6,712 bases of DNA, taken from contig JBHJOF010000117.1 of the NCBI GenBank assembly GCA_050330055.1, positions 1-6,712 of the forward strand, in the 5' to 3' direction. The stretch comes from JBHJOF01 sp050330055. Its GTDB lineage: Bacteria; Pseudomonadota; Alphaproteobacteria; Kiloniellales; JAKSDN01. Within the stretch, counting starts at the first letter, position 1. Each line of letters opens with the position of its first letter. Positions 1 to 5,429 of the stretch are shown here, in pieces. Below the pieces are notes generated by a model, which was not told the origin of the DNA, did not search any database, and saw only the letters and a program-made list of their open reading frames with translations. The position numbers and the translations under genes are program-made.

Positions 1-1299
1 GGTGAAGACGTCGTTCAGGTACATGGCAATCGGGTCGTCCATCTTCTCGCCGATGGCAAACGCGGCCGAGGGCGCGGTCGGCGTCAGGATCGCATCGCAG
101 CGCTGGAAGGCCTGGTCGAAGTCGCGGGCGATTACCGTCCGCACCCGCCGCGCCTTGTTGTAATAAGCGTCGTAGTAGCCGGCCGAGAGTACGTAGGTGC
201 CGATCAGAACGCGGCGCTTGACCTCGGCGCCGAAGCCCTCGCCGCGCGTCGCCTCGTACATATCCGTCAATGAGCCGGCCGGCACGCGCAGGCCGTAGCG
301 CACGCCGTCGTAGCGCGCCAGGTTGGACGAGGCCTCGGCCGGCGCCACGATGTAGTAGGCCGGCAGCGCGTACCTGGTGTGCGGCAGCGAGATCTCGACC
401 GGCTCGGCGCCGGCTTCCCTGATCCAGTCGACGCCCTGCTGCCAGAGCGCATCGATCTCGGCCGGCATGTCGTCGACCCGGTACTCCTTGGGGATGCCGA
501 TCCTGAGGCCGCGGATGTCGCCGGTCAGCGCCGCCTCGTAGTCCGGCACCGGGCGGTCGACGCTGGTCGAGTCCTTGGGATCGTGGCCGGCCATGGCGCG
601 CAGCATGATGGCGGCATCGCGCACGCTGCGGGTCATGGGCCCCGCCTGGTCGAGCGAGGAGGCGAAGGCGACGATGCCCCAGCGCGAGCAGCGGCCGTAG
701 GTCGGCTTCATGCCGACGATGCCGGAGAAGGCCGCCGGCTGGCGGATCGAGCCGCCGGTGTCCGTGCCGGTGGCGCCCAGCGCGGCACGCGCCGCCACCG
801 CCGCCGCGGAGCCGCCGGACGAGCCGCCCGGCACCAGCGCCCGGTTGTCGCCCTTGCGCCGCCAGGGGTTCTCCACCGGGCCGCAGGTGCTGGTCATGTT
901 CGACGAGCCCATGGCGAACTCGTCCATGTTGGTCTTGCCGAGCATCACCGCGCCGGCCCGCCAGAGCTGCGCCGTCACCGTCGATTCATAGGTCGGGTGG
1001 AAGCCGTCGAGGATGTGCGAGCCGGCGGTGGTCAGCACGCCCTCGGTGCAGAACAGATCCTTGATGGCGAGCGGGATGCCCTCGAGCAGGCCCGCCTCGC
1101 CCTTGGCCCGGCGTGCGTCCGAGGCCTCGGCCATGGCCAGCGCCCGCTCCGGCGTCTCGCTGATGAAGGCGTTCAGGGCACGGGCCGCCTCGACCGCTGC
1201 GATGTGCGCCTCGGTCAGCTCCTTGGCCGAGAGCTCGCCCCTGTCAAGCAGTGCGCGGGCTTCGGCAATTGTGAGCCTGGTCAGGCTGTTGGAGCCCAT
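1..1299 (-). CDS. gatA: Glutamyl-tRNA(Gln)/aspartyl-tRNA(Asn) amidotransferase subunit A, 3' end cut by the window
   Basis: GatA is the amidase subunit of the GatCAB complex. It releases ammonia from glutamine, which is used to convert Glu-tRNA(Gln) (and in many bacteria Asp-tRNA(Asn)) to the amidated form in the cytoplasm. I translated 433 codons from the ATG at 1299 to the left edge with no stop. The amidase-signature triad is intact: Lys80 in GIPLAIKDLF, the cis-Ser160 in PGGSSGGSA and the nucleophile Ser184 in DTGGSIRQPA, the two serines being 24 residues apart as in other family members. Further GatA landmarks are GKTNMDEFAMGSS (about 122-134), TYGRCSRWGIVAFASSLDQ (about 199-218) and SSNLARYDGVRYG (about 324-336). 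The family is usually near 490 residues, so about 60 C-terminal residues are missing off the edge. The start overlaps the gatC stop by one base (TAATG), implying translational coupling. gatB is not in the window and may follow on the left. Identification is firm. Confidence 0.97.
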   Translation of the reverse strand, partial: MGSNSLTRLTIAEARALLDRGELSAKELTEAHIAAVEAARALNAFISETPERALAMAEASDARRAKGEAGLLEGIPLAIKDLFCTEGVLTTAGSHILDGFHPTYESTVTAQLWRAGAVMLGKTNMDEFAMGSSNMTSTCGPVENPWRRKGDNRALVPGGSSGGSAAAVAARAALGATGTDTGGSIRQPAAFSGIVGMKPTYGRCSRWGIVAFASSLDQAGPMTRSVRDAAIMLRAMAGHDPKDSTSVDRPVPDYEAALTGDIRGLRIGIPKEYRVDDMPAEIDALWQQGVDWIREAGAEPVEISLPHTRYALPAYYIVAPAEASSNLARYDGVRYGLRVPAGSLTDMYEATRGEGFGAEVKRRVLIGTYVLSAGYYDAYYNKARRVRTVIARDFDQAFQRCDAILTPTAPSAAFAIGEKMDDPIAMYLNDVFT

Positions 1300-1586
1300 T
1301 ATTCGACCACCTTGGGAACCGTGAAGAAGCCCCCGGCCCGCTCCGGCGCGTTCTTGATGATGTCGTCCGGCCGGCCGCCGTCGGTCACCTGGTCGTCGCG
1401 CAGCGCCGGCGTCATGGCGACCACGCTGGTCATGGGCTCGACGCCTTCGGTCTCGACCTCGCCGAGCTGCTCGACCCAGCCCAGGATGTTGCTCAGCTCG
1501 CCGGCCAGGGCGTCCTGCTGCTCGTCGCTGATGCGGATGCGCGCCAGGCGGGCGATGCGCGCGACGGTATCCTTGTCGACCGCCAT
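1299..1586 (-). CDS. gatC: Glutamyl-tRNA(Gln)/aspartyl-tRNA(Asn) amidotransferase subunit C
   Basis: GatC is the small subunit that wraps around the GatA-GatB interface and stabilises the amidotransferase. The 95-residue product has the normal family length. It opens with MAVDKDTVARIARLARIRIS, the typical N-terminal helix, and contains the ILGWVEQLGEVETEGVEPM segment and the conserved tail NAPERAGGFFTVPKVVE. The reading frame is open upstream to 1751, but the extension looks non-coding and family members begin at this Met. A purine-rich CTGAGG lies 5 bases before the ATG at 1586. Its stop shares one base with the gatA start, so the two subunits are probably made in step. A promoter-like pair lies about 50 bases upstream (1642-1670). 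Confidence 0.95.
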   Translation of the reverse strand: MAVDKDTVARIARLARIRISDEQQDALAGELSNILGWVEQLGEVETEGVEPMTSVVAMTPALRDDQVTDGGRPDDIIKNAPERAGGFFTVPKVVE

Positions 1587-1641
1587 CGGCCTCAGGTCCT
1601 CGTTGATTAGCCGTCTGAGAAGCTGCCGGAAAAGCGCGCGG

Positions 1642-1670
1642 ACCCTAGCACCGGGCCCTGCAGCCATCAA
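1642..1670 (-). promoter_or_regulatory. Probable sigma70-type promoter for gatCA
   Basis: Read on the minus strand, TTGATG (1665-1670) is followed after exactly 17 bases by TAGGGT (1642-1647), preceded by TGC, giving an extended -10 of the form TGCTAGGGT. TTG at -35 with a TAGGGT-like -10 is a pattern I recall from alphaproteobacterial housekeeping promoters. It would start transcription near 1635 and leave a leader of about 50 bases before the gatC ATG at 1586. This is inferred from hexamer match and spacing only. Confidence 0.5.
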
Positions 1671-1760
1671 GCTTAGGCGGCGCGCCGGATGCCGCCTATC
1701 CGCTTGTTGCGGCCTCCAGATAAACGCACAGCCGTCCGACAAATGCACCACTGTCGTCCA

Positions 1761-1800
1761 GGGGCTTGTCCCGTGGGCCCCCGCTTTCGCAGGGGTGACA
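1761..1800. repeat. Dispersed GC-rich hairpin repeat (PAFAGVT-type)
   Basis: The stretch ends in a small hairpin: CCCC-GC at 1779-1784, a TTTC loop, then GC-A-GGGG at 1789-1795, followed by TGACA. In one plus-strand frame it reads VPWAPAFAGVT. Peptides of the form PAFAGMT are a familiar sign of a short palindromic repeat scattered between genes of many proteobacteria and often mis-annotated as coding. Here the stem is imperfect, with a bulged A at 1791, so it looks like a decayed copy. Copy number elsewhere in this genome cannot be seen from the window. Confidence 0.45.
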
Positions 1801-1897
1801 ATCGAGAAACTGCGACGAAGACGCTCCTAACTTAGCGCCTATGGGGCTTTGTCCCCGGGACCGATCGGCGTGCAAAGCGTCTCGGAGAGGCCAATGG

Positions 1898-1950
1898 GTT
1901 CCGGCAACTGCGCGGCGCGTAGCTATGCGCAGCGCTGCAAGTGCCGGAAC
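1898..1950. other. Strong 53-nt imperfect stem-loop, function unknown
   Basis: The arms GTTCCGGCA (1898-1906) and TGCCGGAAC (1942-1950) pair perfectly. After a 2x2 internal loop the stem continues with TGC/GCA (1909-1911 with 1937-1939), GCG/CGC (1912-1914 with 1933-1935) and six more pairs including one G-T (1915-1920 with 1925-1930), closing on an AGCT loop. That is about 21 pairs with only small bulges. Neither side has a T tract, and both flanking genes point away from it, so it is not an ordinary terminator. It could be a REP-like repeat, part of a small RNA or a 5' leader structure. Confidence 0.55.
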
Positions 1951-2008
1951 GACACCTTAGCAGTGGCAAGGGCGAAGCTCGCCTTCCAGTCCGTGGGATT
2001 GCCGTAAC

Positions 2009-2038
2009 TTGCTGTCGAAGGCAGCGCCACCCTATAAG
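2009..2038 (+). promoter_or_regulatory. Probable ruvX promoter very close to the start codon
   Basis: TTGCTG (2009-2014) and TATAAG (2033-2038) are separated by 18 bases; the -10 matches TATAAT at five of six positions. Only 9 bases lie between the -10 and the ATG at 2048, so transcription would begin about 3 bases before the start codon, giving a nearly leaderless mRNA. The -10 overlaps the SD-like AAGGG (2036-2040), so if a promoter lies further upstream the same bases could instead serve as a ribosome-binding site. Confidence 0.4.
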
Positions 2039-2047
2039 GGCGCAGCC

Positions 2048-2548
2048 ATGAGCCCGGACTCCCCAGTGACCGTCGTCGAGATCGGCGATCTGCCGCAGCG
2101 CCTCTCCAAGAGCCAGCGCCTGCTCGGCCTCGACCTGGGCAGCAAGACCATCGGCCTCGCCATCTCCGACAGCGCGCTCAGGATCGCCTCGCCGCTGGAG
2201 ACCATCCGGCGCCGCAAGTTCGCCGAGGACGCGGCGGCCTTGCGCGCCATCTGCGAGGACCGCAAGGTCGGCGGCCTGGTGCTCGGCCTGCCGGTCAACA
2301 TGGACGGCAGCGAGGGGCCGCGCTGCCAGTCGGTGCGGCAGTTCGCCGCCAACCTGGAGGCGCTCGCCGGCTTCACCCTGCCGCTCGCCTTCTGGGACGA
2401 GCGGCTCTCGACCGCGGCGGTCGAGCGCTTCCTGATCGACGAGGCCGACATGACCCGCAAGCGCCGCGCCGCGGTCGTCGACAAGATGGCGGCGGCCTAC
2501 ATCCTGCAGGGCGCGCTCGACGCGCTGGCGCGGCAGGCGGCGCGCTAG
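2048..2548 (+). CDS. ruvX: RuvX/YqgF family RNase H-fold protein (putative Holliday junction resolvase / pre-16S rRNA nuclease)
   Basis: YqgF-family proteins have an RNase H-like fold. E. coli YqgF is implicated in maturing the 5' end of 16S rRNA, and the family was earlier proposed to resolve Holliday junctions. The product is 166 residues, slightly longer than the typical 140-160 because of an alphaproteobacterial-style N-terminal extension of about 25 residues. Motifs seen: LLGLDLGSKTIGLAISD (25-41) with the first acidic residue Asp29, GLVLGLPVNMDGS (76-88), FWDERLST (115-122) and AAVVDKMAAAYILQ (141-154) with Asp145. I chose the ATG at 2048 because the upstream TTG at 2009 lies in the -35 box and its extension is not family-like. 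The TAG stop (2546-2548) lies within the palindromic repeat beginning at 2545. The gene is divergent from gatC and convergent with panB. Confidence 0.93.
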   Translation: MSPDSPVTVVEIGDLPQRLSKSQRLLGLDLGSKTIGLAISDSALRIASPLETIRRRKFAEDAAALRAICEDRKVGGLVLGLPVNMDGSEGPRCQSVRQFAANLEALAGFTLPLAFWDERLSTAAVERFLIDEADMTRKRRAAVVDKMAAAYILQGALDALARQAAR

Positions 2549-2586
2549 AGCATGATCCGATCCGATCGAATCGGATCATGCTCTAG
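2545..2586. repeat. Perfect 17-bp inverted repeat, REP-like, overlapping the ruvX stop
   Basis: The arm CTAGAGCATGATCCGAT (2545-2561) is repeated exactly as its reverse complement at 2570-2586 around an 8-base loop. The sequence resembles intergenic palindromes I recall from Rhizobiales and other alphaproteobacteria (elements of the RIME/REP kind), so it is probably a dispersed repeat. It supplies the last base of the final ruvX sense codon and the TAG stop. Lying between convergent ruvX and panB it may act as a bidirectional terminator, although no T tract follows on either strand. Confidence 0.75.
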
Positions 2587-2602
2587 AACTTCTTGATTGG
2601 TC

Positions 2603-2651
2603 GCATTTTCGGACGGCGAACCGGCTTCCACTTCGCCTGAAAATGCTCTAG
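2603..2651. repeat. Second module of the composite repeat, nested hairpin
   Basis: The outer arms GCATTTTC (2603-2610) and GAAAATGC (2639-2646) enclose the inner arms GGCGAA (2615-2620) and TTCGCC (2632-2637), forming a two-step hairpin. The inner sequence GCGAACCGG...TCCACTTCGC matches, as I remember it, a repeat common in Rhizobiales intergenic regions. The module ends in ATGCTCTAG (2643-2651), identical to the right end of the first palindrome (2578-2586) and the reverse complement of its left end (2545-2553). The whole unit 2545-2651 is therefore bounded by 9-bp terminal inverted repeats. Confidence 0.65.
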
Positions 2652-2709
2652 GCGTCAGCGCTGGGAGACGACGCGCAAGGCTCCGATTGTTACCGCAAAG
2701 GGGGGCCGG

Positions 2710-3540
2710 CTAGCTGCCGCCCTTCGGAATGAAGCAGTGCTCGGAGCCGGGGAAGCGGCGCTCGCGTACGTCTGCGGCGTAGTCGGCGGCCGCCTGCTCG
2801 ACGAGGTCGCCAAGCGCTGCATAGCGCTTGACGAACTTCGGCGTGAATTCGGCGAAGAGCCCCAGCAGATCGTCGGTCACCAGCACCTGGCCGTCGCAGG
2901 CCGGCGAGGCGCCGATGCCGATGGTCGGGATCGAAATCACTTCGGTGATGCGCCGGGCGAGCGGCTCCATGATGCCTTCCAGCACCAGCGAGAAGGCGCC
3001 GGCCTCGGTGATGGCGCGGGCGTCGGCGAGGATGCGTTCGGCGGCGACCTCGTCGCGGCCCTGGGCGCGAAAGCCGCCGAGCTGCCTGACCGCCTGCGGC
3101 ATCAGTCCGACGTGGCCCATAACCGGCACGCCGCGCGTCACCAGGAAGTCCACCGTCTCGGCCATGGCCTGGCCGCCCTCGAGCTTGACCGCGGCGCAGC
3201 CGGTCTCGGCCAGCACCCGCGCGGCGGCCTCGAAGGCCAAGGCCGGCGAAGCCTGGTAGCTGCCGAACGGCAGGGCGACCACGACGCAGGCGCGCTGGCT
3301 GCCGCGCATCACCGCCTGGCCGTGCCGGATCATGGTGTCGAGGTCGACCGCCAGCGTGGTCTCGAGGCCGTAGAGCACCATGCCCAGGGAATCGCCGACC
3401 AGCAGCAGGTCGACGTGCGCATCGAGCCGCCGCGCCACCGAAGCCGAGTAGGCGGTCAGGCAGACGATCGGCATACCGCCCTTGCGGGCGCTCAGCTCGG
3501 CAGCGCTGATGCGCCGCGTGGTCTCCGGCTTGACAGACAC
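2710..3540 (-). CDS. panB: 3-methyl-2-oxobutanoate hydroxymethyltransferase (ketopantoate synthesis)
   Basis: PanB transfers a hydroxymethyl group from methylene-tetrahydrofolate to 2-oxoisovalerate, giving ketopantoate, the first committed step of pantothenate/CoA synthesis. The 276-residue product (E. coli 264) shows the TIM-barrel motifs in order: IVCLTAYSAS (25-34), VDLLLVGDSLGMVLYG (43-58) with metal ligand Asp50, CVVVALPFGSYQ (85-96), GCAAVKLEGG (114-123) with Lys119 and Glu121, VMGHVGLMPQ (140-149), VLEGIMEPLARRIT (186-199) with the catalytic base Glu188, IPTIGIGASPACDGQVLV (204-221) and RRFPGSEHCF (261-270). Oddity: residue 89 is Ala (codon 3274-3276) where E. coli has Asp84, an Mg and substrate ligand. 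The start is GTG at 3540; no upstream in-frame ATG precedes it and a weak AGAGG lies about 10 bases before. It sits 43 bases downstream of the reductase on the same strand and has no panC beside it. Confidence 0.95.
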   Translation of the reverse strand: MSVKPETTRRISAAELSARKGGMPIVCLTAYSASVARRLDAHVDLLLVGDSLGMVLYGLETTLAVDLDTMIRHGQAVMRGSQRACVVVALPFGSYQASPALAFEAAARVLAETGCAAVKLEGGQAMAETVDFLVTRGVPVMGHVGLMPQAVRQLGGFRAQGRDEVAAERILADARAITEAGAFSLVLEGIMEPLARRITEVISIPTIGIGASPACDGQVLVTDDLLGLFAEFTPKFVKRYAALGDLVEQAAADYAADVRERRFPGSEHCFIPKGGS

Positions 3541-3583
3541 GGTCGGGAACCTCTGATCCTGGACTTTAGCCCCAGACCTTAGC

Positions 3584-4414
3584 CTAGGTCATCTCGAGCG
3601 GCGACGGCCCGGAGGGCGGCGGGAATGCGACCTCCAGCTCGTCCAGGTCCTGACGGGTGAGCGAGAGGTGCTGGGCATGGAAGAACTCGCGCACCCGATC
3701 CTTGTTGCTGGACTTGGGAATCGGCACCACGCCCTCCTTGCCGACCAGCCAGGCCAGCGCGACCTGGGTCGTCGGCACCTGGTGCCGCGCCGCGACCCGG
3801 CGCAGCGCCGGGCGGTCGAGCAGGCGCCCCTGATCGAGCGGTGAGTAGGCCATGACCGGAATCCCGTTCTCGCCGCACCAGGGCAGCAGGTCCCATTCGA
3901 TACCGCGTCTCGCCAGGTTGTAATAGACCTGATTGACGGCGACGAGTCCGCTGTCGTGCTGCTTGGTCCGGATCATGTCGCTGCGGTCGAAGTTGCTGAC
4001 CCCGAAGTCGCGGATCTTGCCGGCGTGGCGCAGGGCGTTGAAGGCCTCGAAGGTCTCGGCCAGCGGGACCAGGCCGCGCCAGTGCAGCAGGTAGAGGTCG
4101 ATACAGTCGGTGCCGAGGCGCTTCAGGCTGCGTTCACAGGCCTTGACCGCGTTGGCCCGCCCGGCGTTGTGCGGGTAAACCTTGCTGACGATAAAGGCCT
4201 CGTCGCGGCGACCCTTGATGGCCTCGCCCACGACCTCCTCGGCGCCGCCCTCGGCGTACATCTCGGCGGTGTCGATCAGCGTCAGGCCGAGGTCGAGGCC
4301 GTAGCGCAGCGCCGCCGCTTCCTCCGCCCGCCGGCGGCTGTCTTCGCCCATGCCCCAGGTGCCGAGCCCGAAGGCCGGCATCAGAGTCCCCGACGGCAGC
4401 TTGACTGTGCGCAC
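3584..4414 (-). CDS. Aldo/keto reductase, YeaE-like
   Basis: This is a cytoplasmic NAD(P)H-dependent aldo/keto reductase, 276 residues, a (beta/alpha)8 barrel. The catalytic tetrad is complete: Asp48 and Tyr53 in LIDTAEMYAEGG, Lys78 in FIVSKVYPHNAG, and His111 in LYLLHWRG. Other family marks are GLGTWGMGED (16-25), GKIRDFGVSNF, NQVYYNLARRGIEWDLLPWC, VMAYSPL and the cofactor-binding VVPIPKSSNKDR near the C terminus. Overall it recalls E. coli YeaE, for which methylglyoxal reductase activity has been reported; the true substrate here is unknown. The GTG start at 4414 has a good GGAG about 8 bases upstream, and the product begins as family members do. It lies upstream of panB with a 43-base gap and no evident terminator, so an operon is likely, but a role in pantothenate synthesis is only a guess. 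Confidence 0.92.
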   Translation of the reverse strand: MRTVKLPSGTLMPAFGLGTWGMGEDSRRRAEEAAALRYGLDLGLTLIDTAEMYAEGGAEEVVGEAIKGRRDEAFIVSKVYPHNAGRANAVKACERSLKRLGTDCIDLYLLHWRGLVPLAETFEAFNALRHAGKIRDFGVSNFDRSDMIRTKQHDSGLVAVNQVYYNLARRGIEWDLLPWCGENGIPVMAYSPLDQGRLLDRPALRRVAARHQVPTTQVALAWLVGKEGVVPIPKSSNKDRVREFFHAQHLSLTRQDLDELEVAFPPPSGPSPLEMT

Positions 4415-4448
4415 GGCCCAGCTCCGGCACTTGGCACCGTTCGACGGA

Positions 4449-4565
4449 TCACGAGGCCATCTGGAGCGCGCGCCCCAAAACCGGCACGCCGTCCATTCGT
4501 ATGGTGACGGTTGAGCCCTGCAGTTGCAAGCTGCAGTAGAGCCCTTGGCCGCTTTCGCTGGTCAT
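4449..4565 (-). CDS. Possible 38-residue small ORF or gene remnant upstream of the reductase
   Basis: An ATG at 4565 opens 38 codons ending in TGA (4449-4451), 34 bases before the reductase start on the same strand. Third positions are about 80% G or C, as in the real genes nearby, and the C-terminal half, TIRMDGVPVLGRALQMAS, looks protein-like. Against it: no clear Shine-Dalgarno site, an in-frame TAA directly before the ATG, and no family I recognise. The frame next to it upstream (about 4566-4645) also has codon-like composition, so this could be the end of a decayed, frameshifted gene rather than a working small protein. Confidence 0.2.
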   Translation of the reverse strand: MTSESGQGLYCSLQLQGSTVTIRMDGVPVLGRALQMAS

Positions 4566-4733
4566 TTATGGACCAGCGCCGCACCGAATCCTTCGCCGCC
4601 AGCGCCTCACGGTCGAGGTCCAAGCGAAGCACCAGATGGGCGGGCACCAGGATAGAGGAACAAGGTATAAGGCACTTTGACCGCAAGAGGAACTTCGCCA
4701 CGCCTTTTATCCATCCGCATGGCGCAGAAACTC

Positions 4734-4761
4734 GGACAATCCCTATGTACATTGGGACAAT
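4734..4761. promoter_or_regulatory. Operator-like near-palindrome flanked by direct repeats
   Basis: CCCTATGTACATTGGG (4741-4756) is a 16-bp palindrome with one symmetric mismatch and an ATGTACAT core. It is overlapped by two copies of GGACAAT (4734-4740 and 4755-4761) whose starts are 21 bp apart, about two helical turns. It lies about 50 bases before the methyltransferase start, within the divergent control region. Dyad symmetry plus phased direct repeats is what a transcription-factor site looks like, but I do not recognise the motif. Confidence 0.35.
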
Positions 4762-4762
4762 T

Positions 4763-4785
4763 GCCCGCTGCACAAGCAAGCGGGC
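4763..4785 (+). other. GC-rich hairpin in the methyltransferase leader
   Basis: GCCCGCT (4763-4769) pairs exactly with AGCGGGC (4779-4785) across a 9-base loop. The hairpin ends about 10 bases before the GAGGGG ribosome-binding site. There is no T tract, so it is not a standard terminator; it could affect mRNA stability or be incidental in GC-rich DNA. Confidence 0.3.
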
Positions 4786-4805
4786 GGGGGCAAGCGAGGG
4801 GTCAA

Positions 4806-5429
4806 ATGATGGATAACCGGCGACGATACGACCGTCTGGCGCCGCTATACGACCGAACCGACCTGGCGGAGATTATCTACAAGCGCAGGCTGCGGCCGCG
4901 GCTGTTCCAGGGTCTGAGCGGCACCATCCTCGATGCCGCCGCCGGCACCGGCAGCAGCATTCCCTTCTATCCGGCGGGCGCGCGCGTCGTCGCCTTCGAC
5001 GCCAGCCCGGGCATGCTGGCCCGCGCCGCGGCGCGCAGCCGGCGCCTGGGCCGGCCGGTCGAGCTTGTCGCCGCGGACATGCGGCAGACCGGCTTTCCCG
5101 ATGCGACCTTCGACGCCGTAGTCTCCGCCTTCAGCTTCTGCGTGCTGGACGAAGACATGCAGCGGCCGGCGCTGGCCGAGCTGGCGCGCGTCTGCAAGCC
5201 TGGCGGCGAAATCCGCATTCTCGACTATACCCTGTCCAACCGCCCCTTGCTGCGCTTCTGCATGACCCTCTGGCAGTCCTGGGAGGAGCTGGCCTACGGC
5301 GCCACCTTCACCCGCCACACCGAGCGCTACCTGGCCGAGGCCGGCCTGGAGCTGGTCAGCGATGAGTTCCTCTACCTGGACATCGTCCGCCTCATCACCG
5401 CGCGCCTTGCGACTCGCCCGGCCCCCTGA
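4806..5429 (+). CDS. Class I SAM-dependent methyltransferase (UbiE/PmtA-like), substrate unknown
   Basis: The product is 207 residues with a Rossmann-type methyltransferase domain across most of its length. From the second Met, the N-terminal RYDRLAPLYDR (6-16) is typical of UbiE- and PmtA-like enzymes. The SAM-binding motif I is TILDAAAGTGSSIPFYP (39-55), with Ala replacing the usual first Gly. VVAFDASPGML (60-70) has the acidic ribose-binding residue, VAADMRQTGFPDATFDAVV (87-105) holds motifs II-III, and LARVCKPGGEIRILD (125-139) is the post-motif region. The C-terminal YLDIVRLITAR recalls small lipid or quinone methyltransferases, but the substrate cannot be told from sequence. Two adjacent ATGs (4806 and 4809) are possible; GAGGGG at 4796-4801 sits 4 bases from the first and a better 7 bases from the second. 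pyrB begins 15 bases after the stop, so read-through is likely. Confidence 0.88.
   Translation: MMDNRRRYDRLAPLYDRTDLAEIIYKRRLRPRLFQGLSGTILDAAAGTGSSIPFYPAGARVVAFDASPGMLARAAARSRRLGRPVELVAADMRQTGFPDATFDAVVSAFSFCVLDEDMQRPALAELARVCKPGGEIRILDYTLSNRPLLRFCMTLWQSWEELAYGATFTRHTERYLAEAGLELVSDEFLYLDIVRLITARLATRPAP

Larger units (their letters stand above)
1587..2047. other. Divergent intergenic region gatC / ruvX (461 bp)
   Basis: I see no credible gene in this stretch. It contains, from left to right, the gatC promoter (1642-1670), a dispersed-repeat hairpin (1761-1800), a weak GGGG/CCCC hairpin (1843-1856), a strong 53-nt stem-loop (1898-1950), a small GGCGA/TCGCC hairpin (1971-1983) and the ruvX promoter (2009-2038). 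Open frames crossing it show no family signature. At 461 bp it is long for two divergent housekeeping genes, so it may also hold an unrecognised RNA. Confidence 0.6.
4415..4805. other. Divergent intergenic region reductase / methyltransferase (391 bp)
   Basis: Apart from the doubtful 38-codon ORF (4449-4565), I find no gene. It holds a CTGCAG/CTGCAG inverted repeat (4518-4536), a less GC-rich segment from about 4660 to 4760, an operator-like near-palindrome with flanking direct repeats (4734-4761) and a GC-rich hairpin (4763-4785) just before the methyltransferase ribosome-binding site. I could not pick a convincing -35/-10 pair for either flanking gene. Confidence 0.55.

Noticed and set aside
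1587..1751. N-terminal extension of gatC by 55 codons
   Set aside because: The extension runs through the promoter-like elements, is absent from the GatC family, and the inner ATG has a purine-rich site 5 bases upstream.
379..1830. A 483-codon open frame on the plus strand opposite gatA and gatC
   Set aside because: It is antisense to two unmistakable genes, has an Arg/Ala/Gly-rich translation with no domain, and exists because high-GC DNA with few stops leaves the opposite strand open.
1898..1950. Intrinsic terminator
   Set aside because: No T tract on either side and no gene is transcribed toward it from either direction.
2737..3582. A 281-codon plus-strand frame opposite panB
   Set aside because: Its translation is rich in His, Gly, Ala and Asp with no family signature and it fully overlaps panB, whose motifs are clear.
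3575..3590. GACCT/AGGTC hairpin between the reductase and panB as a terminator
   Set aside because: Only five base pairs, overlapping the reductase stop codon and without a T tract; too weak to separate the two genes.
4518..4536. CTGCAG inverted repeat as an operator
   Set aside because: Short arms in GC-rich DNA and inside a possible coding stretch; no further support.
4381..4779. A 132-codon minus-strand frame upstream of and into the reductase start
   Set aside because: It overlaps the well-supported reductase N-terminus in another frame and its translation has no coherent signature; only part of it has coding-like composition, noted separately.
4677..4805. Longer methyltransferase starting at TTG 4677 or ATG 4719
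   Set aside because: The extra residues are not family-like, cross the operator-like dyad and hairpin, and lack a ribosome-binding site, whereas GAGGGG at 4796-4801 supports the later start.
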